Source of the DNA: JAICLK01 sp035478715
GTDB taxonomy: Bacteria; Patescibacteriota; Saccharimonadia; Saccharimonadales; UBA4665
Assembly (NCBI GenBank): GCA_035478715.1
Contig: DATIJK010000012.1
Span: forward strand, 1 to 13,582
Reading direction: 5' to 3'
DNA: 13,582 nt
Positions 7,261 through 13,226 of the stretch are shown here, piece by piece (within the stretch, counting starts at the first letter, position 1; every line of letters starts with the position of its first letter). Made by a program: the position numbers and the translations under genes. The notes under the pieces are model-generated. The model ran no database searches. It was given only the letters and a program-made list of their open reading frames with translations, and had not been told where the DNA came from.

Positions 7261-7414
7261 TTCACATCTCGCTTTCGAGGCAAAAATTCAGATCGGTGAG
7301 CGAAAACTACGACAGACACCGCAGGCATAACTGAAGTTATGTTGAGGATGGCTGGCGAAGTTTGCAGCCGCCGAGGTGGATTTTTGGCCGTATTGGAGAT
7401 GTGGAATGAGATCA
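7252..7414. repeat. ~163-bp imperfect palindrome (MITE-like or long-hairpin element)
   Basis: The two halves are reverse complements along their whole length. The ends match 17 of 19 (TGAACTCATTTCACATCTC against TGATCTCATTCCACATCTC on the other strand), the middle is about 60-65% alike, and the centre is the perfect CATAACTGAAGTTATG (7326-7341). By-eye identity over the ~81-bp arms is about 70% with a one-base gap. Similarity stops sharply outside both ends. No target-site duplication is obvious and no ORF lies inside. Transcribed RNA could fold into one long hairpin. The left end contains the first start codon of the YjbR-type gene. Confidence 0.65.
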
Positions 7415-7460
7415 TTTGTAAATCTTATCTGTTAGTCGATTTCACTGCAACTGTTCAAGT

Positions 7461-8120
7461 CTAATATTTGCCGTCCCATTCCGCATAAAACTCTTCTAGA
7501 AATTGTTCCATGTATTTGTGCCGGTGCTCCGCCATGGCCCGTCCGGTTTTTGTGTTCATCTTGTCTTTCAGCAAAAGCAATTTTTCATGAAAATGATTGA
7601 TTGTGCTTGTATCGTGCATTTTTGAACGGAATTCATCAAAATTTTTATACTTTTTCGGCGGGTTGTCCGGGTCGTAAATTTGCCTTTTATGTACACCGCT
7701 GTACGCGAACGTTTTGGCAATGCCGATGGCGCCAATCGCATCCATCCGGTCGGCATCCTGCACAATCTTCCCTTCTAATGTGCTTAAAACGTGCTTATTG
7801 GTGCCGCCCCGAAACGAAATGTGCTCAACGATTTCTACGACATTTTCGATAACTTGCTCGTCAACCTTTAATGATTCAAGCCATTCTTTGGTCATGCGCG
7901 GGCCGATTGACGTATCGCCATCGGTAAACTTCCAGTCTGCGATATCGTGCAGCAAGGCGCCTAATTCTACGACGAACAAATCCGCACCTTCTTTGCGAGC
8001 TATCTTTTTAGCAATTTCGACGACGCGGACGATATGCCACCAATTGTGCACGACACCGTCGCCTTTCATATTTTCCCGAACGAACGCGCGCGTTTTTTCG
8101 AGTATTTGCGAATTACTCAT
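7461..8120 (-). CDS. HD-domain phosphohydrolase (YedJ/YpgQ-like)
   Basis: Predicted metal-dependent phosphohydrolase of 219 aa, probably acting on nucleotides. HD-superfamily ligands are visible: H29 in HNWWHIVRVV, H58-D59 in LLHDIAD, H100 in VEHISF, and D124 in QDADRMDAIGAIGIAKTFAY. The last motif together with HNWWH is typical of the YedJ/YpgQ group, some members of which hydrolyse (d)NTPs. The substrate here is inferred only. The ATG overlaps the orn stop within ATGAGTAA (8113-8120), indicating translational coupling; no separate ribosome site is seen. After the stop the next 46 nt lead to the long palindrome. Confidence 0.9.
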   Translation of the reverse strand: MSNSQILEKTRAFVRENMKGDGVVHNWWHIVRVVEIAKKIARKEGADLFVVELGALLHDIADWKFTDGDTSIGPRMTKEWLESLKVDEQVIENVVEIVEHISFRGGTNKHVLSTLEGKIVQDADRMDAIGAIGIAKTFAYSGVHKRQIYDPDNPPKKYKNFDEFRSKMHDTSTINHFHEKLLLLKDKMNTKTGRAMAEHRHKYMEQFLEEFYAEWDGKY

Positions 8121-8664
8121 CGCGATGTTTCTTCAACCATTCAAGATAGTATTGCCACTCTGCTATCGATGCTTGTATGTCATCAAATGCCCGGTGGACT
8201 TCTTTCTTTTCGTATTCGACACCATACCGGCCCATCATGTAGATTTTCAGCGACGTAACATCTAGCATCCGGTAATGTAGCAACGTGTCGACTTCCGGCC
8301 ACCAGCGTTTGATGAACTGCCGATCGTTATGGATTGAATTGCCTGCCAGGATTGCCGGTTCGTCACCAAATTCCGCTTTGATAAAACCGATCAGCTCGTG
8401 GATGACGTCTTTTTCGGGTCTTCCCTGCGTTTTGACCCGTTCGGTCAGACCGCTTTTGGCGTGCTGCGCTTTTGCCCACTCATTGGCGTGCTTAAGTGCC
8501 CGATGCGACTGATGGATGACCGCCTCGTAACTCGCAAGTGTCTTGAAGTTGAAGTCCGTAACTTCAACAGCCACTTCCAGAATCACATCTTTGGCCGAAT
8601 CCAATCCGGTCATCTCTAAATCCATCCAAAGCAATTTGGTAGGTTTCGCGTGTTTGTCTATCAT
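8113..8664 (-). CDS. orn: oligoribonuclease (DEDDh 3'-5' exonuclease)
   Basis: Degrades 2-5-nt RNA fragments to mononucleotides at the last step of RNA turnover; in organisms with c-di-GMP it also removes pGpG. The DEDDh residues are all present: D15 and E17 in LLWMDLEMTG, D114 in GNSIHNDRQF, and H157 and D162 in HRAFDDIQASI. YRMLDVTSLK matches the family. Length 183 aa, normal for Orn. An upstream in-frame TTG (8673) overlaps the -10 box, so the ATG at 8664 is chosen. The gene lies behind a promoter of its own and overlaps the HD gene by 8 bp. Confidence 0.95.
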   Translation of the reverse strand: MIDKHAKPTKLLWMDLEMTGLDSAKDVILEVAVEVTDFNFKTLASYEAVIHQSHRALKHANEWAKAQHAKSGLTERVKTQGRPEKDVIHELIGFIKAEFGDEPAILAGNSIHNDRQFIKRWWPEVDTLLHYRMLDVTSLKIYMMGRYGVEYEKKEVHRAFDDIQASIAEWQYYLEWLKKHRDE

Positions 8665-8672
8665 TCCATGCA

Positions 8673-8678
8673 ATTATA
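8673..8678 (-). promoter_or_regulatory. -10 box of the orn promoter
   Basis: A perfect TATAAT (8678-8673) lies 8 nt before the orn ATG, implying a leaderless or 1-3 nt leader transcript. The -35 region is weak (TTTCGT at 17 bp). Confidence 0.5.
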
Positions 8679-8699
8679 TATCTGTTACGCTCAAAACGA

Positions 8700-8726
8700 A
8701 ACTCCGGTCGCAACTTGACCGGAGTT
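8700..8726 (-). terminator. intrinsic terminator after the flavin-reductase genes
   Basis: Perfect 10-bp stem AACTCCGGTC/GACCGGAGTT with a 7-nt loop, followed on the minus strand by TCGTTTTG. It sits 21 nt after the stop of the second reductase and just before the orn promoter, separating the two transcription units. Confidence 0.75.
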
Positions 8727-8747
8727 CACACACAAGTCTCTCAATTC

Positions 8748-9332
8748 TTATGCGTATGCGCCTGTGGCGGTCAGGACATCCCGATAACGTCGTAATTCTC
8801 TGAGCATACGTTTCATTGCGGCATGTTGATCGAGTTCATGCTCGATGATTTGAGTAGCGAGACTTTCGGAGTCGTTCACGGTATCATCTACGTCGGAAAT
8901 TGCGACATGGGCAGGAATTGGTACAGCTCGCAATTCACCGATAGCGTCTTTCATACGCGCTACCGCTTTAGACCCGCCGACACCACCGTAACTAACAATT
9001 GCAGCCGGCTTTTCATCCATTTCCCGCGTAACGTAATCAAACGCGTTTTTGAGAACGCTGGGAATCGTATGGTCAATATCGGGTGTAACGAACACATATG
9101 CGTCAGCTTTTTCGATCTTATCGAGCCATTCCTGCGCCGTTCTGGTCGCATGCTTACTCTGGTAAGGACACGAACTCGCTGCATCGTCGAAAATCGACAA
9201 CGAGTATTCTTTCAAATCTATCAAATCGACGTTGGTACCCTCCATACCACCTGCCTCTTCTGCGACCCCTTGCGCTAACTGTTCACTCAACCGATTGTCA
9301 CAATTTGTTCCCAAAATCACTGCTATTTTCAT
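8748..9332 (-). CDS. divergent NAD(P)H:FMN-reductase-like flavoprotein (paralogue 2)
   Basis: Flavodoxin-fold protein of 194 aa, paralogous to the upstream gene: both share DLKEY/DLKDY, IF(D/N)(D/E)A, YVFVTP, the terminal LKNAFDY and the length. Start ATG 9332 (MKIAVIL) is set by AGGGGG at 9340-9345, 7 nt upstream; an upstream in-frame ATG (9350) overlaps this site. The flavin-binding loop is altered: paralogue 1 has TPEYNHSIPGALKNAFDY (83-100), whereas here it is TPDIDHTIPSVLKNAFDY. The phosphate loop after strand 1 reads GTNCDNRLS in place of GAVREGRKT. Binding of FMN or choice of substrate may have changed. It lies 133 nt downstream of paralogue 1 in the same direction and is followed by a terminator. 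Confidence 0.85.
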   Translation of the reverse strand: MKIAVILGTNCDNRLSEQLAQGVAEEAGGMEGTNVDLIDLKEYSLSIFDDAASSCPYQSKHATRTAQEWLDKIEKADAYVFVTPDIDHTIPSVLKNAFDYVTREMDEKPAAIVSYGGVGGSKAVARMKDAIGELRAVPIPAHVAISDVDDTVNDSESLATQIIEHELDQHAAMKRMLRELRRYRDVLTATGAYA

Positions 9333-9350
9333 CTTATTTCCCCCTATCAT

Positions 9351-9465
9351 TGGATACGTGTTCTACTGGTTAAAACATCCATGATAATTTATTACGGCCC
9401 GATTTTTACTGGAAATCCATACAATTTTTACCTCCTAACAGCGAAATATCGCATATCTATCCCAA
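9351..9465 (-). other. spacer between reductases with hairpin and SD-led mini-ORF
   Basis: On the minus strand this holds, in order, a short hairpin GCGATATTTCGC (9452-9441), a strong AGGAGG (9436-9431), a TTG-started 10-codon frame (9424-9392, MYGFPVKIGP) or alternatively a 4-codon ATG frame (MDFQ), and then plain sequence up to the ribosome site of paralogue 2. It may be a leader peptide or the debris of a gene start; evidence for translation is only the ribosome site. Confidence 0.3.
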
Positions 9466-10053
9466 TTACGTTTTGCGAGCTGTCGCCAGCGCGTCGCTGT
9501 ACCATTTGAGCTCAGCGAGCAACGATTCAAGCGCTGTTTGCGGACCGTAAGGGTTCGCCTTGTCGGCGGCTGAAAGATTTCCATCTTCGTCGATTCTTTC
9601 ATTCATCCCAACCATCGCAACCCCAGGCACTGTAGACATCGGTATGCCGCGGCTTTCAGAGATTATCTCTTTTAATGCCACCTCTGCCCGGGCGCCACCA
9701 GCCGAACCATGCGAAACGACCGCTGCGGGTTTGTGCTGCAATTGCCAATCGATGTAGTCGAATGCATTCTTAAGTGCACCTGGAATGGAGTGGTTATACT
9801 CCGGAGTCACAAAAACGTATGCGTCAAATTCTGCGAGCTTTTCCAGCCATTTTCGAGCTGGCGGTACCGGCTTGCGATTCGGGTTATACCGCGGACTCAC
9901 CGCTTCGTTAAAAATTGGCATGGGGTAATCCTTTAAATCAACGAGTTCAAGATGTACATCTTTCATATCTTTCAAGGTTTTCATTACCCATTGTGCTTGC
10001 CTGGGAGTTTTTCGGCCCTCCCTGACGGCACCTATAATTACTGCTACTTTCAT
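9466..10053 (-). CDS. NAD(P)H-dependent FMN reductase (flavodoxin-fold, azoreductase/quinone-reductase type)
   Basis: Soluble flavoprotein of 195 aa predicted to pass electrons from NAD(P)H through FMN to quinones, azo compounds or free flavin. Strand 1 and phosphate loop: VAVIIGAVREGRKTPRQA (residues 3-20). The flavin-ring loop TPEYNHSIPGALKNAFDY (83-100) is the family hallmark, and SHGSAGGARAEVALKEI (~113-130) fits the second flavin-contact loop. The start has AAGGA about 9 nt upstream. It is transcribed divergently from the hxlR-type regulator, and operators plus a candidate promoter lie in the 189-nt gap, so regulation by that protein is likely. The exact electron acceptor is unknown. Confidence 0.93.
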   Translation of the reverse strand: MKVAVIIGAVREGRKTPRQAQWVMKTLKDMKDVHLELVDLKDYPMPIFNEAVSPRYNPNRKPVPPARKWLEKLAEFDAYVFVTPEYNHSIPGALKNAFDYIDWQLQHKPAAVVSHGSAGGARAEVALKEIISESRGIPMSTVPGVAMVGMNERIDEDGNLSAADKANPYGPQTALESLLAELKWYSDALATARKT

Positions 10054-10183
10054 TTTTTAATTCCTTCTAATTTCTAATTAATTGTGTGAAATTTTATTCA
10101 ATGCTTCTGCAACGATCCTTTGCGCTTATGCATGTGCTGTATTTAACAGTTCTCATCTCTTTTATCCTTTCGAAATATATGCT

Positions 10184-10199
10184 ATACTTTGTGAAGTAT
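10184..10199. promoter_or_regulatory. HxlR operator O2 (16-bp palindrome)
   Basis: ATACTTTGTGAAGTAT, one base away from a perfect palindrome and one base different from O1. It lies just downstream of the inferred start of the leftward transcript and covers the inferred -35 (TTGTGA, 10189-10194) of a rightward promoter. Confidence 0.65.
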
Positions 10200-10210
10200 T
10201 GATGATTATT

Positions 10211-10240
10211 AGTATAAAGCCCAATACTATACTTTGTAAA
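10211..10240 (-). promoter_or_regulatory. promoter of the reductase operon, -35 inside operator O1
   Basis: Reading leftwards: TTTACA (10240-10235, 5 of 6) then 18 bp then TATACT (10216-10211, 5 of 6). Transcription would start near 10204 and run through O2 to the gene at 10053. A rightward promoter, TTGTGA at 10189-10194, 18 bp, TATAAA at 10213-10218, uses nearly the same -10 bases from the other side. Confidence 0.5.
10228..10233 (+). promoter_or_regulatory. alternative -10 box for the hxlR-type gene
   Basis: TATACT overlapping operator O1, 9 nt before the ATG at 10243. No convincing -35 at 16-18 bp. If used, the mRNA would be essentially leaderless; otherwise the TATAAA at 10213-10218 gives a leader of ~18 nt. 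Confidence 0.35.
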
Positions 10241-10244
10241 GTAT
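10229..10244. promoter_or_regulatory. HxlR operator O1 (perfect 16-bp palindrome)
   Basis: ATACTTTGTAAAGTAT is a perfect inverted repeat (7-bp arms, GT centre). It overlaps the start codon of the regulator gene and the -35 of the leftward promoter. The spacing to O2 is 45 bp, somewhat over four helical turns. Binding would repress both directions; autoregulation is inferred. Confidence 0.7.
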
Positions 10245-10590
10245 GAAATCTACAACTCAGCATCAACCGGTCAAATTAGAGAAAAAAGAAGGCTGTATCG
10301 CCAGTGCAATGCAGATTGTCGGCAACAAATGGACAGCCCTGATTCTGCGTGATTTATACAGCGGGCCAAAGCGTTTTGGCGAATTAGAGCGCTCTTTGGC
10401 AGGCATCAGCCCCCGTACCCTTTCCCAACGCATGGTAGAACTAGAATCCTGTAAGATCATCACCAAGCAAACATTCCACGAAGTCCCGCCCCGCACCGAA
10501 TATACCCTCACCGACAAAGGCCGCGACCTAGTCCCCGTCCTGCAGCAAATGGCCGCCTGGGGCGACAAATACTACGCTCCGCAAGGTTAA
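10243..10590 (+). CDS. HxlR-family winged-helix transcription regulator, probable thiol sensor
   Basis: DNA-binding repressor or activator of 115 aa, normal for the family. The HxlR hallmark is clear: C18, then VGNKWTALILRDLYSGPKRFGELERSLAGISPRTLSQRM (residues 26-64, the helix-turn-helix), then EYTLTDKGRDL (wing) and a helical end for dimerisation. C18 sits where YodB/HypR-type members carry their redox-sensing cysteine, and a second cysteine is C70. The partner genes are two flavin reductases read divergently, an arrangement known for quinone/diamide sensors such as YodB. The effector here is inferred, not shown. No Shine-Dalgarno precedes the ATG. It ends 3 nt before the stop of the convergent msrB. 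Confidence 0.93.
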   Translation: MKSTTQHQPVKLEKKEGCIASAMQIVGNKWTALILRDLYSGPKRFGELERSLAGISPRTLSQRMVELESCKIITKQTFHEVPPRTEYTLTDKGRDLVPVLQQMAAWGDKYYAPQG

Positions 10591-10593
10591 AGA

Positions 10594-10986
10594 TTATTTC
10601 TTTTTGAAGTCGAGTGCCGCTGAATTGATGCAATACCGCATTCCTGTCGGTTCACCCGGTGCGTCATTGAACACGTGCCCTAAATGGCTGTCGCAGACTG
10701 CGCAGCGCACCTCTACCCTGTGCATCCCAGCCGAGTTATCATCGACTAGTTTTACCGATCCTTTGCTTGCAACGTCATAAATACTTGGCCAGCCAGTGCC
10801 CGATTCGAATTTCGTAGAACTATCGAATAACACGTTGCCACATACCGGACAGACATATTCCCCGGACTCTTTATTATGCAAAAATTTACCGGTATATGGC
10901 GCTTCGGTATCGGCTTCGCGTAACACCTTAAATTGTTCAGGTGTTAACTTTTTCTTTAGCTCCTCGTCTGAATACTTTTGTGCCAT
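10594..10986 (-). CDS. msrB: peptide-methionine (R)-S-oxide reductase MsrB
   Basis: Repairs methionine-R-sulfoxide in proteins. Full length at 130 aa: zinc-binding pairs C46/C49 (CPVCG) and C95/C98 (CAVC), GTGWPS (63-68), HLGHVF (101-106) and RYCINSAAL with catalytic C119. No signal peptide, so it is cytoplasmic. No obvious resolving cysteine near residue 63 is seen (a Thr/Gly/Trp stretch is there), so recycling may use one of the remaining thiols or thioredoxin directly. AGGGGG lies just before the ATG. It begins 9 nt after the mscL stop and is the last gene of argS-mscL-msrB. Confidence 0.96.
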   Translation of the reverse strand: MAQKYSDEELKKKLTPEQFKVLREADTEAPYTGKFLHNKESGEYVCPVCGNVLFDSSTKFESGTGWPSIYDVASKGSVKLVDDNSAGMHRVEVRCAVCDSHLGHVFNDAPGEPTGMRYCINSAALDFKKK

Positions 10987-10995
10987 ATTGGCCCC

Positions 10996-11490
10996 CTAAC
11001 TTTTCTTATCGAGTTTTTCCAATTTCAGGACTTTGATGATAACGTACAAAACTCCGACTACTAGCAAGAAATCTATCAACGCAGATACAAACATTCCCCA
11101 ATGAAACGCCTGCTTATTCCCATTAAAGGTTAAGACGAATTGGCGTGATGTCAAATCGTCTCCCGTGAGTAAAAGCAGCATCGGGTCTAAAAAGCTTTTT
11201 ATTAATTGGTTAGCGAGCGCTTGTACCTGCGCACCCAGCACGAAACCAACCGCTAATCCGACGATAGCGTGTTCCCTCAGAAAATCAGCGAAATTATGAA
11301 TCGTTCCGCCGACCGGACGGCGGACTTCGTCTAATAATTCAGCTGCAGATTCTGAATCCAGATGCCGTAACCGAGCGCGCGTTTCGCGCTTCAACTGGGC
11401 ATGTGTTTTATCAGACAGATTTTGCTCGTCCGGCGTATTGACAGTTTTGGTCGTCGTGTTTTGATCTGAGGATTTCTTTTTGTCCACCAT
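10996..11490 (-). CDS. mscL: large-conductance mechanosensitive channel MscL with N-terminal extension
   Basis: Membrane safety valve that opens under osmotic downshock. The core matches MscL: FADFLREHAIVGLAVGFVLG (68-86, S1 helix and the G/A-packed pore-lining helix), TM1 ~74-97, a periplasmic loop (~108-128), TM2 ~129-153 and a short basic C-terminus (KLEKLDKKS). The protein has 164 aa against ~130-150 usual because ~60 charged residues precede S1, while the C-terminal cytoplasmic helix bundle is very short. An AAGG about 8 nt upstream supports the ATG at 11490. Co-operonic with argS (12-nt gap) and msrB (9-nt gap). Confidence 0.9.
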   Translation of the reverse strand: MVDKKKSSDQNTTTKTVNTPDEQNLSDKTHAQLKRETRARLRHLDSESAAELLDEVRRPVGGTIHNFADFLREHAIVGLAVGFVLGAQVQALANQLIKSFLDPMLLLLTGDDLTSRQFVLTFNGNKQAFHWGMFVSALIDFLLVVGVLYVIIKVLKLEKLDKKS

Positions 11491-11502
11491 AATTTTACCT
11501 TA

Positions 11503-13170
11503 TTACATTTTATCAGGAGCTGAAATTCCGAGAAGTGACAGTCCGTTTTTGAGCACATCCGCATACCTCGAAACGAGTTGCAGCCGCACGGCTTGGCGAT
11601 CGTCGCCGATCACGCGGTTCTTTTCGTAAAACCTGTTGAATACCTGCGCCAGTTCGTACAGATACGTGCAGATGTGATGCGGCATGAATTCGTTCGTTGC
11701 CTTGTCGATCACATCTGAGTATTCGGAAAGCTTTCGAAGTAAGCTGCGTTCTCCTTCTCCGAGATTTTCAATCTTCGAATCACCAGTTTCAGCTTTAGTA
11801 AGAATACTCCGTGCACGTGCATGGGCGTACTGGACATATGGCCCGCTGTTGCCTTCGAGGCTGACCGATTCCTTCGGATCGTAAATGATATCTGCCCCGA
11901 GCCTCTGCTTCAAAAATGCGTATTTTACCGCGCCAAGCACCGCCTGCTCATCATCTCGCCCCATCGTAGATTTATAAACTTCCTCCGCAATGTCGAGGAC
12001 ATCAACCGCCCGGACGATATTGCCCTTGCGCGAACTCATTTTTACTCCGCCCGCCAATTTAACCCGCCCGTGCGTCAGGTGTTTCGTGGCATTTGCCAAT
12101 TCCGGCGCGAATTGTTCGATGCTTTTCAGCACAACCGTCATATAATCGCCTTGCGCATTATCGGTCAGGATAAGCGAAAAATCAAAATGGTAGTCATCCC
12201 ACTTCTTCATGATCAGCCCGACATCTTTAGCTTCGTACGTCGGCAAGCCTTGCGAATTGATGAATACCCGCGTGTGCAACCCGTATTTTTCCCCGTCAAA
12301 AATGACAGCCCCGTCACTTTCCTGGTATACGCCTTTGGCAAGCTGTTCTTTGACGGTAGCCAGTCCGATTGGCGCTGTTTCGCTTTCGGGATAGTATTTC
12401 TCGAAGTGGCTGCCGATACGGGCATAAAATGCGTCGAAATAATCGTAGCTCCACTTTCGGCATGTCCAGTAAATTTGCGCGAATGGTGAGTCGTGGTCAT
12501 TATCCGTGAACAAATGGTACAGTCGTTTGTTCAATTCCGTGACTTCGGCTTTTACCTGATCATCGTCCTCGAACGCGGTGTTCCCTTCCACGTATCGCGC
12601 AGACATCCAGTCAGCGTGTTGGTCATCTGGAATTTCAGCAAGCTTTTCAGGATGTTCACCGCCAAGATCACGCAAGATCGCATACATCGTAATCGCTACG
12701 TGCCGCCCGACGTCGCCGCCGAAATTTACCCGGTGCACTTTCCCACCGGCATTTTCCAGCAAGTTTGAAATAGCATCACCGACGACGCTTGTATACAGAT
12801 GTCCGGCATGCAGTACTTTGAAAGCACTTGGATCGGAATACTCGGAAACCACCTGTTTACCATCATACTTTTTGTCGGGTTTTGTCTCTGCAAGTTCAAC
12901 TAATGCTGAATCACTCAATTTGATATTGATGAACCCAGGCCCGGCGATTGTGACCTCAGCAACCTTGTCGCCAAGTTGCGCTTTCAAATGATCAGCGATT
13001 TGTTCAGCCACTTCGCGCGGATTTTTGTTCACCTGCTTTGCAAGCTGCAGCGCAGCGTTCGTTGCAAAGTCGCCGAATTGTTCATCAGGCCGCGTCAAAT
13101 CAACCCGGACATCAACACCGAACAATTCTTTGCATACGCCAGCAATGGCCGCCTCAATATACTCTTTCAT
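11503..13170 (-). CDS. argS: arginyl-tRNA synthetase
   Basis: Class I aminoacyl-tRNA synthetase charging tRNA-Arg. 555 aa, slightly shorter than E. coli (577). N-terminal additional domain with DFATNAALQLAK (~34-45) and GPGFINIKL (77-85) for tRNA D-loop recognition. HIGH box as HAGH (121-124) within SDPSAFKVLHAGHLYTS; KMSK box as KMSSRKG (377-383). The C-terminal DALR anticodon-binding domain has SGPYVQYAHARARSI and the end FYEKNRVIGDDRQAVRLQLV. Only a weak ribosome site (TAGGTAG) precedes the start. First gene of a three-gene operon. The pairing with mscL and msrB has no obvious functional logic. Confidence 0.97.
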   Translation of the reverse strand: MKEYIEAAIAGVCKELFGVDVRVDLTRPDEQFGDFATNAALQLAKQVNKNPREVAEQIADHLKAQLGDKVAEVTIAGPGFINIKLSDSALVELAETKPDKKYDGKQVVSEYSDPSAFKVLHAGHLYTSVVGDAISNLLENAGGKVHRVNFGGDVGRHVAITMYAILRDLGGEHPEKLAEIPDDQHADWMSARYVEGNTAFEDDDQVKAEVTELNKRLYHLFTDNDHDSPFAQIYWTCRKWSYDYFDAFYARIGSHFEKYYPESETAPIGLATVKEQLAKGVYQESDGAVIFDGEKYGLHTRVFINSQGLPTYEAKDVGLIMKKWDDYHFDFSLILTDNAQGDYMTVVLKSIEQFAPELANATKHLTHGRVKLAGGVKMSSRKGNIVRAVDVLDIAEEVYKSTMGRDDEQAVLGAVKYAFLKQRLGADIIYDPKESVSLEGNSGPYVQYAHARARSILTKAETGDSKIENLGEGERSLLRKLSEYSDVIDKATNEFMPHHICTYLYELAQVFNRFYEKNRVIGDDRQAVRLQLVSRYADVLKNGLSLLGISAPDKM

Positions 13171-13181
13171 ATCTACCTAGC

Positions 13182-13190
13182 AGTATACCA
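13182..13190 (-). promoter_or_regulatory. extended -10 promoter of argS-mscL-msrB
   Basis: TGGTATACT (13190-13182) fits the extended -10 form TGnTATAAT with one mismatch, 11 nt before the argS ATG. No good -35, as is usual for this class. The predicted leader is only ~4 nt. Confidence 0.5.
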
Positions 13191-13226
13191 AATGGTTATT
13201 TTAAATTGTTTCATGATCGTTTTCGT

